From assembly GCA_943736015.1 (NCBI GenBank), contig OX031072.1, forward strand, positions 13,109,501 through 13,173,500: a stretch of DNA of 64,000 nt, read 5' to 3'. The position numbers and the translations under genes are program-made. The notes under the pieces were generated by a model. It was not told the origin of the DNA, did not search any database, and saw nothing but the letters and a program-made list of their open reading frames with translations. The DNA is from Tridacna crocea. Its lineage: Eukaryota > Mollusca > Bivalvia > Cardiida > Cardiidae. Below are positions 22,453-36,739 of this stretch, one piece after another; position 1 is the stretch's first letter, and the number at the start of each line of letters is the position of its first letter.

Positions 22453-24493
22453 GGCCCATTTTGATTTCTCAAAGCCACTCTGACTGGCAGACCGGGCCCA
22501 TTTTGAATTTCTCACAGCCTCTCTGATTGGCTGTTGGCACCCATTCTGCTTTCCTAAAAGCTTCTGTGATTGGATAATTTCACAGAGGGATGAGATTTGA
22601 TTGGATGATTGGGAGGGGGGGTATATGTTTATCCTTATTGACCCCTTACCATACACAATGACGCCTTTTAACACCCCTAAAACAGAAGCCTTTTTATAAA
22701 ATAATCTGAGAAAAGGAGACAATGCAGGTTACCAGCATTTTCTCCTTTTCCCACAATGTTTTCTACCCTATCAAAGAAAATTTTTATTATTAGTTATTCT
22801 ATAACATCTTATTGTATCTTTATGGCTTATGTTTTTAATTCTTCAAATGAAAACAAGATTTTTTTTTCATCGGAAAAAGTTTCTGCAACAGCAACCGGTT
22901 GCTTCTGAATCTTTTTTTTATGCGCAGCGGTTAAACATAACATTGACTTTTGACTCGCACGGTCACCAAAACCGACCCTGGTATGAAAACAGGAAAATGT
23001 TCGATTTACCTTTCTTTGATTTGTGCAACAGGTATCAGTTGCCTCCGAAAGTGTCTAAGTTGATTTAACGATTTCATGCGCAGCACGTAACCGTCTCATA
23101 TGGGTGAGATAGTCATCGCAACCGAATCAATGGCCCTAGTGAGAGAAAACGAAAAGAGAAAAATCCCTATATTTGAATTGAGAAACAGGTGTCGTCTGCT
23201 ATGATATGTCCTGTAAGTCGATTTTTTCATGTTTTCGCGGATACGTAACTGGCACCTACGAGACGGTAGCAGCGTAAATGGGTTTGTTGTCACGGTATAA
23301 AGAGATTGGAGGAAAAAAAAAATAGAAATTTAGTTCCCTATATTTGACTTGAGAAACAGGTGTCGTCTGCTATGAAATGTCCCGCAAGTCGAATTTTCAT
23401 GTTTTCGCGGATACGTAACTGGCACCCTACGAGACGGTAGTCAATGTAAATGGGTTTGTTGTCACCTACGAAATAAAGAGTTTGAAGAAAAAAATAAATA
23501 AATAAATAAAAAATTCAGTTCTCTTTGTTTGACTTATGCAATAGGAAGCAGTTGATACTGAAAGAGTCTTCAAGTCTTTTTTTAGCCACTTGTCACATCA
23601 TTTCCTGGTGTTCTCGCATGTGCGTAACTGGCACGTACGAAACAGTAGTCAACGTAACTGGGTTTCTTGTTGCGGTTTGAAGATATTAGAAAAATCATGC
23701 TTCAGTTCCTTGCTACTAAAAGAGTTTTCAGTCTTTTTTTAGCCACTTGTCACATTGTTTTCTGTGCTTTTCGCATGTGCGTAACTAGCACTTATGAGAT
23801 GGTAATAAACGTAACTGGGTTTCTTGTCATGGTTTGAAGCGATTAGAAAAAATTACATTTCAGTTCCCTTTGTTTGATTTATGCAATAGGAAACAATTGC
23901 TTCAGAAAGAGTTTCCAGTCTCTTTTTTAGCAACTTGTCACATTAATTTGTGTGTGTTTTGTTAGACTGTACATTGATCATTTTGGCTTATATGAATTTG
24001 ATGTGGCCTGAGTCAGAAAATCCAATTAAAGGGTAAAGGGGGGCATCAAGGGTTTGCTTTAAGGGAAGTAACTCTTGCAAGGGGCTTGAAAAGACCAAAA
24101 CAAGGTCTTCTGCCACCTTGTTTTCTTGAATTTTGGCCCTTTTTCAGTGAAATCTGGCATGTGTGGATAGTGCATACCTGGCAGTTTGCCAAGGACTGCA
24201 CAGCAGCCTTTAAAAAAGACTTTAAATCCACTTTTATGCCGTTTTTTGTTCACTGTTTTGTATCGGTATATAAGGGCGCCATTTTAAAGTGAATTTGAAG
24301 CTCTCTGATTGGCTGACTGGGCCCATTTTGATTTCTCAAGGCCTCTCTGACTGGCAGACCGGAACCATGGCTGGCTGGGCCCATTTTGATTTCTCAAGGC
24401 CTCTCTGAGTGGCAGACCGGAACCATGGCTGGCTGGGCCCATTTTGATTTCTCATAGCCTCTCTGAGTGGCAGACCGGGCCCATGGCTGACTG
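22453..24493 (+). repeat. Array copy 12 (2041 bp)
   Basis: Consensus by eye; the first of five consecutive copies with no difference seen. Confidence 0.97.
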
Positions 24494-26534
24494 GGCCCAT
24501 TTTGATTTCTCAAAGCCACTCTGACTGGCAGACCGGGCCCATTTTGAATTTCTCACAGCCTCTCTGATTGGCTGTTGGCACCCATTCTGCTTTCCTAAAA
24601 GCTTCTGTGATTGGATAATTTCACAGAGGGATGAGATTTGATTGGATGATTGGGAGGGGGGGTATATGTTTATCCTTATTGACCCCTTACCATACACAAT
24701 GACGCCTTTTAACACCCCTAAAACAGAAGCCTTTTTATAAAATAATCTGAGAAAAGGAGACAATGCAGGTTACCAGCATTTTCTCCTTTTCCCACAATGT
24801 TTTCTACCCTATCAAAGAAAATTTTTATTATTAGTTATTCTATAACATCTTATTGTATCTTTATGGCTTATGTTTTTAATTCTTCAAATGAAAACAAGAT
24901 TTTTTTTTCATCGGAAAAAGTTTCTGCAACAGCAACCGGTTGCTTCTGAATCTTTTTTTTATGCGCAGCGGTTAAACATAACATTGACTTTTGACTCGCA
25001 CGGTCACCAAAACCGACCCTGGTATGAAAACAGGAAAATGTTCGATTTACCTTTCTTTGATTTGTGCAACAGGTATCAGTTGCCTCCGAAAGTGTCTAAG
25101 TTGATTTAACGATTTCATGCGCAGCACGTAACCGTCTCATATGGGTGAGATAGTCATCGCAACCGAATCAATGGCCCTAGTGAGAGAAAACGAAAAGAGA
25201 AAAATCCCTATATTTGAATTGAGAAACAGGTGTCGTCTGCTATGATATGTCCTGTAAGTCGATTTTTTCATGTTTTCGCGGATACGTAACTGGCACCTAC
25301 GAGACGGTAGCAGCGTAAATGGGTTTGTTGTCACGGTATAAAGAGATTGGAGGAAAAAAAAAATAGAAATTTAGTTCCCTATATTTGACTTGAGAAACAG
25401 GTGTCGTCTGCTATGAAATGTCCCGCAAGTCGAATTTTCATGTTTTCGCGGATACGTAACTGGCACCCTACGAGACGGTAGTCAATGTAAATGGGTTTGT
25501 TGTCACCTACGAAATAAAGAGTTTGAAGAAAAAAATAAATAAATAAATAAAAAATTCAGTTCTCTTTGTTTGACTTATGCAATAGGAAGCAGTTGATACT
25601 GAAAGAGTCTTCAAGTCTTTTTTTAGCCACTTGTCACATCATTTCCTGGTGTTCTCGCATGTGCGTAACTGGCACGTACGAAACAGTAGTCAACGTAACT
25701 GGGTTTCTTGTTGCGGTTTGAAGATATTAGAAAAATCATGCTTCAGTTCCTTGCTACTAAAAGAGTTTTCAGTCTTTTTTTAGCCACTTGTCACATTGTT
25801 TTCTGTGCTTTTCGCATGTGCGTAACTAGCACTTATGAGATGGTAATAAACGTAACTGGGTTTCTTGTCATGGTTTGAAGCGATTAGAAAAAATTACATT
25901 TCAGTTCCCTTTGTTTGATTTATGCAATAGGAAACAATTGCTTCAGAAAGAGTTTCCAGTCTCTTTTTTAGCAACTTGTCACATTAATTTGTGTGTGTTT
26001 TGTTAGACTGTACATTGATCATTTTGGCTTATATGAATTTGATGTGGCCTGAGTCAGAAAATCCAATTAAAGGGTAAAGGGGGGCATCAAGGGTTTGCTT
26101 TAAGGGAAGTAACTCTTGCAAGGGGCTTGAAAAGACCAAAACAAGGTCTTCTGCCACCTTGTTTTCTTGAATTTTGGCCCTTTTTCAGTGAAATCTGGCA
26201 TGTGTGGATAGTGCATACCTGGCAGTTTGCCAAGGACTGCACAGCAGCCTTTAAAAAAGACTTTAAATCCACTTTTATGCCGTTTTTTGTTCACTGTTTT
26301 GTATCGGTATATAAGGGCGCCATTTTAAAGTGAATTTGAAGCTCTCTGATTGGCTGACTGGGCCCATTTTGATTTCTCAAGGCCTCTCTGACTGGCAGAC
26401 CGGAACCATGGCTGGCTGGGCCCATTTTGATTTCTCAAGGCCTCTCTGAGTGGCAGACCGGAACCATGGCTGGCTGGGCCCATTTTGATTTCTCATAGCC
26501 TCTCTGAGTGGCAGACCGGGCCCATGGCTGACTG
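24494..26534 (+). repeat. Array copy 13 (2041 bp)
   Basis: Consensus by eye. Confidence 0.97.
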
Positions 26535-28575
26535 GGCCCATTTTGATTTCTCAAAGCCACTCTGACTGGCAGACCGGGCCCATTTTGAATTTCTCACAGC
26601 CTCTCTGATTGGCTGTTGGCACCCATTCTGCTTTCCTAAAAGCTTCTGTGATTGGATAATTTCACAGAGGGATGAGATTTGATTGGATGATTGGGAGGGG
26701 GGGTATATGTTTATCCTTATTGACCCCTTACCATACACAATGACGCCTTTTAACACCCCTAAAACAGAAGCCTTTTTATAAAATAATCTGAGAAAAGGAG
26801 ACAATGCAGGTTACCAGCATTTTCTCCTTTTCCCACAATGTTTTCTACCCTATCAAAGAAAATTTTTATTATTAGTTATTCTATAACATCTTATTGTATC
26901 TTTATGGCTTATGTTTTTAATTCTTCAAATGAAAACAAGATTTTTTTTTCATCGGAAAAAGTTTCTGCAACAGCAACCGGTTGCTTCTGAATCTTTTTTT
27001 TATGCGCAGCGGTTAAACATAACATTGACTTTTGACTCGCACGGTCACCAAAACCGACCCTGGTATGAAAACAGGAAAATGTTCGATTTACCTTTCTTTG
27101 ATTTGTGCAACAGGTATCAGTTGCCTCCGAAAGTGTCTAAGTTGATTTAACGATTTCATGCGCAGCACGTAACCGTCTCATATGGGTGAGATAGTCATCG
27201 CAACCGAATCAATGGCCCTAGTGAGAGAAAACGAAAAGAGAAAAATCCCTATATTTGAATTGAGAAACAGGTGTCGTCTGCTATGATATGTCCTGTAAGT
27301 CGATTTTTTCATGTTTTCGCGGATACGTAACTGGCACCTACGAGACGGTAGCAGCGTAAATGGGTTTGTTGTCACGGTATAAAGAGATTGGAGGAAAAAA
27401 AAAATAGAAATTTAGTTCCCTATATTTGACTTGAGAAACAGGTGTCGTCTGCTATGAAATGTCCCGCAAGTCGAATTTTCATGTTTTCGCGGATACGTAA
27501 CTGGCACCCTACGAGACGGTAGTCAATGTAAATGGGTTTGTTGTCACCTACGAAATAAAGAGTTTGAAGAAAAAAATAAATAAATAAATAAAAAATTCAG
27601 TTCTCTTTGTTTGACTTATGCAATAGGAAGCAGTTGATACTGAAAGAGTCTTCAAGTCTTTTTTTAGCCACTTGTCACATCATTTCCTGGTGTTCTCGCA
27701 TGTGCGTAACTGGCACGTACGAAACAGTAGTCAACGTAACTGGGTTTCTTGTTGCGGTTTGAAGATATTAGAAAAATCATGCTTCAGTTCCTTGCTACTA
27801 AAAGAGTTTTCAGTCTTTTTTTAGCCACTTGTCACATTGTTTTCTGTGCTTTTCGCATGTGCGTAACTAGCACTTATGAGATGGTAATAAACGTAACTGG
27901 GTTTCTTGTCATGGTTTGAAGCGATTAGAAAAAATTACATTTCAGTTCCCTTTGTTTGATTTATGCAATAGGAAACAATTGCTTCAGAAAGAGTTTCCAG
28001 TCTCTTTTTTAGCAACTTGTCACATTAATTTGTGTGTGTTTTGTTAGACTGTACATTGATCATTTTGGCTTATATGAATTTGATGTGGCCTGAGTCAGAA
28101 AATCCAATTAAAGGGTAAAGGGGGGCATCAAGGGTTTGCTTTAAGGGAAGTAACTCTTGCAAGGGGCTTGAAAAGACCAAAACAAGGTCTTCTGCCACCT
28201 TGTTTTCTTGAATTTTGGCCCTTTTTCAGTGAAATCTGGCATGTGTGGATAGTGCATACCTGGCAGTTTGCCAAGGACTGCACAGCAGCCTTTAAAAAAG
28301 ACTTTAAATCCACTTTTATGCCGTTTTTTGTTCACTGTTTTGTATCGGTATATAAGGGCGCCATTTTAAAGTGAATTTGAAGCTCTCTGATTGGCTGACT
28401 GGGCCCATTTTGATTTCTCAAGGCCTCTCTGACTGGCAGACCGGAACCATGGCTGGCTGGGCCCATTTTGATTTCTCAAGGCCTCTCTGAGTGGCAGACC
28501 GGAACCATGGCTGGCTGGGCCCATTTTGATTTCTCATAGCCTCTCTGAGTGGCAGACCGGGCCCATGGCTGACTG
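26535..28575 (+). repeat. Array copy 14 (2041 bp)
   Basis: Consensus by eye. Confidence 0.97.
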
Positions 28576-30616
28576 GGCCCATTTTGATTTCTCAAAGCCA
28601 CTCTGACTGGCAGACCGGGCCCATTTTGAATTTCTCACAGCCTCTCTGATTGGCTGTTGGCACCCATTCTGCTTTCCTAAAAGCTTCTGTGATTGGATAA
28701 TTTCACAGAGGGATGAGATTTGATTGGATGATTGGGAGGGGGGGTATATGTTTATCCTTATTGACCCCTTACCATACACAATGACGCCTTTTAACACCCC
28801 TAAAACAGAAGCCTTTTTATAAAATAATCTGAGAAAAGGAGACAATGCAGGTTACCAGCATTTTCTCCTTTTCCCACAATGTTTTCTACCCTATCAAAGA
28901 AAATTTTTATTATTAGTTATTCTATAACATCTTATTGTATCTTTATGGCTTATGTTTTTAATTCTTCAAATGAAAACAAGATTTTTTTTTCATCGGAAAA
29001 AGTTTCTGCAACAGCAACCGGTTGCTTCTGAATCTTTTTTTTATGCGCAGCGGTTAAACATAACATTGACTTTTGACTCGCACGGTCACCAAAACCGACC
29101 CTGGTATGAAAACAGGAAAATGTTCGATTTACCTTTCTTTGATTTGTGCAACAGGTATCAGTTGCCTCCGAAAGTGTCTAAGTTGATTTAACGATTTCAT
29201 GCGCAGCACGTAACCGTCTCATATGGGTGAGATAGTCATCGCAACCGAATCAATGGCCCTAGTGAGAGAAAACGAAAAGAGAAAAATCCCTATATTTGAA
29301 TTGAGAAACAGGTGTCGTCTGCTATGATATGTCCTGTAAGTCGATTTTTTCATGTTTTCGCGGATACGTAACTGGCACCTACGAGACGGTAGCAGCGTAA
29401 ATGGGTTTGTTGTCACGGTATAAAGAGATTGGAGGAAAAAAAAAATAGAAATTTAGTTCCCTATATTTGACTTGAGAAACAGGTGTCGTCTGCTATGAAA
29501 TGTCCCGCAAGTCGAATTTTCATGTTTTCGCGGATACGTAACTGGCACCCTACGAGACGGTAGTCAATGTAAATGGGTTTGTTGTCACCTACGAAATAAA
29601 GAGTTTGAAGAAAAAAATAAATAAATAAATAAAAAATTCAGTTCTCTTTGTTTGACTTATGCAATAGGAAGCAGTTGATACTGAAAGAGTCTTCAAGTCT
29701 TTTTTTAGCCACTTGTCACATCATTTCCTGGTGTTCTCGCATGTGCGTAACTGGCACGTACGAAACAGTAGTCAACGTAACTGGGTTTCTTGTTGCGGTT
29801 TGAAGATATTAGAAAAATCATGCTTCAGTTCCTTGCTACTAAAAGAGTTTTCAGTCTTTTTTTAGCCACTTGTCACATTGTTTTCTGTGCTTTTCGCATG
29901 TGCGTAACTAGCACTTATGAGATGGTAATAAACGTAACTGGGTTTCTTGTCATGGTTTGAAGCGATTAGAAAAAATTACATTTCAGTTCCCTTTGTTTGA
30001 TTTATGCAATAGGAAACAATTGCTTCAGAAAGAGTTTCCAGTCTCTTTTTTAGCAACTTGTCACATTAATTTGTGTGTGTTTTGTTAGACTGTACATTGA
30101 TCATTTTGGCTTATATGAATTTGATGTGGCCTGAGTCAGAAAATCCAATTAAAGGGTAAAGGGGGGCATCAAGGGTTTGCTTTAAGGGAAGTAACTCTTG
30201 CAAGGGGCTTGAAAAGACCAAAACAAGGTCTTCTGCCACCTTGTTTTCTTGAATTTTGGCCCTTTTTCAGTGAAATCTGGCATGTGTGGATAGTGCATAC
30301 CTGGCAGTTTGCCAAGGACTGCACAGCAGCCTTTAAAAAAGACTTTAAATCCACTTTTATGCCGTTTTTTGTTCACTGTTTTGTATCGGTATATAAGGGC
30401 GCCATTTTAAAGTGAATTTGAAGCTCTCTGATTGGCTGACTGGGCCCATTTTGATTTCTCAAGGCCTCTCTGACTGGCAGACCGGAACCATGGCTGGCTG
30501 GGCCCATTTTGATTTCTCAAGGCCTCTCTGAGTGGCAGACCGGAACCATGGCTGGCTGGGCCCATTTTGATTTCTCATAGCCTCTCTGAGTGGCAGACCG
30601 GGCCCATGGCTGACTG
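28576..30616 (+). repeat. Array copy 15 (2041 bp)
   Basis: Consensus by eye. Confidence 0.97.
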
Positions 30617-32657
30617 GGCCCATTTTGATTTCTCAAAGCCACTCTGACTGGCAGACCGGGCCCATTTTGAATTTCTCACAGCCTCTCTGATTGGCTGTTG
30701 GCACCCATTCTGCTTTCCTAAAAGCTTCTGTGATTGGATAATTTCACAGAGGGATGAGATTTGATTGGATGATTGGGAGGGGGGGTATATGTTTATCCTT
30801 ATTGACCCCTTACCATACACAATGACGCCTTTTAACACCCCTAAAACAGAAGCCTTTTTATAAAATAATCTGAGAAAAGGAGACAATGCAGGTTACCAGC
30901 ATTTTCTCCTTTTCCCACAATGTTTTCTACCCTATCAAAGAAAATTTTTATTATTAGTTATTCTATAACATCTTATTGTATCTTTATGGCTTATGTTTTT
31001 AATTCTTCAAATGAAAACAAGATTTTTTTTTCATCGGAAAAAGTTTCTGCAACAGCAACCGGTTGCTTCTGAATCTTTTTTTTATGCGCAGCGGTTAAAC
31101 ATAACATTGACTTTTGACTCGCACGGTCACCAAAACCGACCCTGGTATGAAAACAGGAAAATGTTCGATTTACCTTTCTTTGATTTGTGCAACAGGTATC
31201 AGTTGCCTCCGAAAGTGTCTAAGTTGATTTAACGATTTCATGCGCAGCACGTAACCGTCTCATATGGGTGAGATAGTCATCGCAACCGAATCAATGGCCC
31301 TAGTGAGAGAAAACGAAAAGAGAAAAATCCCTATATTTGAATTGAGAAACAGGTGTCGTCTGCTATGATATGTCCTGTAAGTCGATTTTTTCATGTTTTC
31401 GCGGATACGTAACTGGCACCTACGAGACGGTAGCAGCGTAAATGGGTTTGTTGTCACGGTATAAAGAGATTGGAGGAAAAAAAAAATAGAAATTTAGTTC
31501 CCTATATTTGACTTGAGAAACAGGTGTCGTCTGCTATGAAATGTCCCGCAAGTCGAATTTTCATGTTTTCGCGGATACGTAACTGGCACCCTACGAGACG
31601 GTAGTCAATGTAAATGGGTTTGTTGTCACCTACGAAATAAAGAGTTTGAAGAAAAAAATAAATAAATAAATAAAAAATTCAGTTCTCTTTGTTTGACTTA
31701 TGCAATAGGAAGCAGTTGATACTGAAAGAGTCTTCAAGTCTTTTTTTAGCCACTTGTCACATCATTTCCTGGTGTTCTCGCATGTGCGTAACTGGCACGT
31801 ACGAAACAGTAGTCAACGTAACTGGGTTTCTTGTTGCGGTTTGAAGATATTAGAAAAATCATGCTTCAGTTCCTTGCTACTAAAAGAGTTTTCAGTCTTT
31901 TTTTAGCCACTTGTCACATTGTTTTCTGTGCTTTTCGCATGTGCGTAACTAGCACTTATGAGATGGTAATAAACGTAACTGGGTTTCTTGTCATGGTTTG
32001 AAGCGATTAGAAAAAATTACATTTCAGTTCCCTTTGTTTGATTTATGCAATAGGAAACAATTGCTTCAGAAAGAGTTTCCAGTCTCTTTTTTAGCAACTT
32101 GTCACATTAATTTGTGTGTGTTTTGTTAGACTGTACATTGATCATTTTGGCTTATATGAATTTGATGTGGCCTGAGTCAGAAAATCCAATTAAAGGGTAA
32201 AGGGGGGCATCAAGGGTTTGCTTTAAGGGAAGTAACTCTTGCAAGGGGCTTGAAAAGACCAAAACAAGGTCTTCTGCCACCTTGTTTTCTTGAATTTTGG
32301 CCCTTTTTCAGTGAAATCTGGCATGTGTGGATAGTGCATACCTGGCAGTTTGCCAAGGACTGCACAGCAGCCTTTAAAAAAGACTTTAAATCCACTTTTA
32401 TGCCGTTTTTTGTTCACTGTTTTGTATCGGTATATAAGGGCGCCATTTTAAAGTGAATTTGAAGCTCTCTGATTGGCTGACTGGGCCCATTTTGATTTCT
32501 CAAGGCCTCTCTGACTGGCAGACCGGAACCATGGCTGGCTGGGCCCATTTTGATTTCTCAAGGCCTCTCTGAGTGGCAGACCGGAACCATGGCTGGCTGG
32601 GCCCATTTTGATTTCTCATAGCCTCTCTGAGTGGCAGACCGGGCCCATGGCTGACTG
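30617..32657 (+). repeat. Array copy 16 (2041 bp)
   Basis: Consensus by eye; the last of the five-copy run with no difference seen. Confidence 0.97.
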
Positions 32658-34698
32658 GGCCCATTTTGATTTCTCAAAGCCACTCTGACTGGCAGACCGG
32701 GCCCATTTTGAATTTCTCACAGCCTCTCTGATTGGCTGTTGGCACCCATTCTGCTTTCCTAAAAGCTTCTGTGATTGGATAATTTCACAGAGGGATGAGA
32801 TTTGATTGGATGATTGGGAGGGGGGGTATATGTTTATCCTTATTGACCCCTTACCATACACAATGACGCCTTTTAACACCCCTAAAACAGAAGCCTTTTT
32901 ATAAAATAATCTGAGAAAAGGAGACAATGCAGGTTACCAGCATTTTCTCCTTTTCCCACAATGTTTTCTACCCTATCAAAGAAAATTTTTATTATTAGTT
33001 ATTCTATAACATCTTATTGTATCTTTATGGCTTATGTTTTTAATTCTTCAAATGAAAACAAGATTTTTTTTTCATCGGAAAAAGTTTCTGCAACAGCAAC
33101 CGGTTGCTTCTGAATCTTTTTTTTATGCGCAGCGGTTAAACATAACATTGACTTTTGACTCGCACGGTCACCAAAACCGACCCTGGTATGAAAACAGGAA
33201 AATGTTCGATTTACCTTTCTTTGATTTGTGCAACAGGTATCAGTTGCCTCCGAAAGTGTCTAAGTTGATTTAACGATTTCATGCGCAGCACGTAACCGTC
33301 TCATATGGGTGAGATAGTCATCGCAACCGAATCAATGGCCCTAGTGAGAGAAAACGAAAAGAGAAAAATCCCTATATTTGAATTGAGAAACAGGTGTCGT
33401 CTGCTATGATATGTCCTGTAAGTCGATTTTTTCATGTTTTCGCGGATACGTAACTGGCACCTACGAGACGGTAGCAGCGTAAATGGGTTTGTTGTCACGG
33501 TATAAAGAGATTGGAGGAAAAAAAAAATAGAAATTTAGTTCCCTATATTTGACTTGAGAAACAGGTGTCGTCTGCTATGAAATGTCCCGCAAGTCGAATT
33601 TTCATGTTTTCGCGGATACGTAACTGGCACCCTACGAGACGGTAGTCAATGTAAATGGGTTTGTTGTCACCTACGAAATAAAGAGTTTGAAGAAAAAAAT
33701 AAATAAATAAATAAAAAATTCAGTTCTCTTTGTTTGACTTATGCAATAGGAAGCAGTTGATACTGAAAGAGTCTTCAAGTCTTTTTTTAGCCACTTGTCA
33801 CATCATTTCCTGGTGTTCTCGCATGTGCGTAACTGGCACGTACGAAACAGTAGTCAACGTAACTGGGTTTCTTGTTGCGGTTTGAAGATATTAGAAAAAT
33901 CATGCTTCAGTTCCTTGCTACTAAAAGAGTTTTCAGTCTTTTTTTAGCCACTTGTCACATTGTTTTCTGTGCTTTTCGCATGTGCGTAACTAGCACTTAT
34001 GAGATGGTAATAAACGTAACTGGGTTTCTTGTCATGGTTTGAAGCGATTAGAAAAAATTACATTTCAGTTCCCTTTGTTTGATTTATGCAATAGGAAACA
34101 ATTGCTTCAGAAAGAGTTTCCAGTCTCTTTTTTAGCAACTTGTCACATTAATTTGTGTGTGTTTTGTTAGACTGTACATTGATCATTTTGGCTTATATGA
34201 ATTTGATGTGGCCTGAGTCAGAAAATCCAATTAAAGGGTAAAGGGGGGCATCAAGGGTTTGCTTTAAGGGAAGTAACTCTTGCAAGGGGCTTGAAAAGAC
34301 CAAAACAAGGTCTTCTGCCACCTTGTTTTCTTGAATTTTGGCCCTTTTTCAGTGAAATCTGGCATGTGTGAATAGTGCATACCTGGCAGTTTGCCAAGGA
34401 CTGCACAGCAGCCTTTAAAAAAGACTTTAAATCCACTTTTATGCCGTTTTTTGTTCACTGTTTTGTATCGGTATATAAGGGCGCCATTTTAAAGTGAATT
34501 TGAAGCTCTCTGATTGGCTGACTGGGCCCATTTTGATTTCTCAAGGCCTCTCTGACTGGCAGACCGGAACCATGGCTGGCTGGGCCCATTTTGATTTCTC
34601 AAGGCCTCTCTGAGTGGCAGACCGGAACCATGGCTGGCTGGGCCCATTTTGATTTCTCATAGCCTCTCTGAGTGGCAGACCGGGCCCATGGCTGACTG
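32658..34698 (+). repeat. Array copy 17 (2041 bp)
   Basis: One substitution seen, G to A at 34371. It puts a stop codon in the 68-codon plus-strand reading frame that most copies keep, which argues that this frame is not under coding constraint. Confidence 0.97.
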
Positions 34699-36739
34699 GG
34701 CCCATTTTGATTTCTCAAAGCCACTCTGACTGGCAGACCGGGCCCATTTTGAATTTCTCACAGCCTCTCTGATTGGCTGTTGGCACCCATTCTGCTTTCC
34801 TAAAAGCTTCTGTGATTGGATAATTTCACAGAGGGATGAGATTTGATTGGATGATTGGGAGGGGGGGTATATGTTTATCCTTATTGACCCCTTACCATAC
34901 ACAATGACGCCTTTTAACACCCCTAAAACAGAAGCCTTTTTATAAAATAATCTGAGAAAAGGAGACAATGCAGGTTACCAGCATTTTCTCCTTTTCCCAC
35001 AATGTTTTCTACCCTATCAAAGAAAATTTTTATTATTAGTTATTCTATAACATCTTATTGTATCTTTATGGCTTATGTTTTTAATTCTTCAAATGAAAAC
35101 AAGATTTTTTTTTCATCGGAAAAAGTTTCTGCAACAGCAACCGGTTGCTTCTGAATCTTTTTTTTATGCGCAGCGGTTAAACATAACATTGACTTTTGAC
35201 TCGCACGGTCACCAAAACCGACCCTGGTATGAAAACAGGAAAATGTTCGATTTACCTTTCTTTGATTTGTGCAACAGGTATCAGTTGCCTCCGAAAGTGT
35301 CTAAGTTGATTTAACGATTTCATGCGCAGCACGTAACCGTCTCATATGGGTGAGATAGTCATCGCAACCGAATCAATGGCCCTAGTGAGAGAAAACGAAA
35401 AGAGAAAAATCCCTATATTTGAATTGAGAAACAGGTGTCGTCTGCTATGATATGTCCTGTAAGTCGATTTTTTCATGTTTTCGCGGATACGTAACTGGCA
35501 CCTACGAGACGGTAGCAGCGTAAATGGGTTTGTTGTCACGGTATAAAGAGATTGGAGGAAAAAAAAAATAGAAATTTAGTTCCCTATATTTGACTTGAGA
35601 AACAGGTGTCGTCTGCTATGAAATGTCCCGCAAGTCGAATTTTCATGTTTTCGCGGATACGTAACTGGCACCCTACGAGACGGTAGTCAATGTAAATGGG
35701 TTTGTTGTCACCTACGAAATAAAGAGTTTGAAGAAAAAAATAAATAAATAAATAAAAAATTCAGTTCTCTTTGTTTGACTTATGCAATAGGAAGCAGTTG
35801 ATACTGAAAGAGTCTTCAAGTCTTTTTTTAGCCACTTGTCACATCATTTCCTGGTGTTCTCGCATGTGCGTAACTGGCACGTACGAAACAGTAGTCAACG
35901 TAACTGGGTTTCTTGTTGCGGTTTGAAGATATTAGAAAAATCATGCTTCAGTTCCTTGCTACTAAAAGAGTTTTCAGTCTTTTTTTAGCCACTTGTCACA
36001 TTGTTTTCTGTGCTTTTCGCATGTGCGTAACTAGCACTTATGAGATGGTAATAAACGTAACTGGGTTTCTTGTCATGGTTTGAAGCGATTAGAAAAAATT
36101 ACATTTCAGTTCCCTTTGTTTGATTTATGCAATAGGAAACAATTGCTTCAGAAAGAGTTTCCAGTCTCTTTTTTAGCAACTTGTCACATTAATTTGTGTG
36201 TGTTTTGTTAGACTGTACATTGATCATTTTGGCTTATATGAATTTGATGTGGCCTGAGTCAGAAAATCCAATTAAAGGGTAAAGGGGGGCATCAAGGGTT
36301 TGCTTTAAGGGAAGTAACTCTTGCAAGGGGCTTGAAAGGACCAAAACAAGGTCTTCTGCCACCTTGTTTTCTTGAATTTTGGCCCTTTTTCAGTGAAATC
36401 TGGCATGTGTGGATAGTGCATACCTGGCAGTTTGCCAAGGACTGCACAGCAGCCTTTAAAAAAGACTTTAAATCCACTTTTATGCCGTTTTTTGTTCACT
36501 GTTTTGTATCGGTATATAAGGGCGCCATTTTAAAGTGAATTTGAAGCTCTCTGATTGGCTGACTGGGCCCATTTTGATTTCTCAAGGCCTCTCTGACTGG
36601 CAGACCGGAACCATGGCTGGCTGGGCCCATTTTGATTTCTCAAGGCCTCTCTGAGTGGCAGACCGGAACCATGGCTGGCTGGGCCCATTTTGATTTCTCA
36701 TAGCCTCTCTGAGTGGCAGACCGGGCCCATGGCTGACTG
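34699..36739 (+). repeat. Array copy 18 (2041 bp)
   Basis: One substitution seen, A to G at 36338, inside the left arm of the AAGACC/GGTCTT hairpin. Confidence 0.97.
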
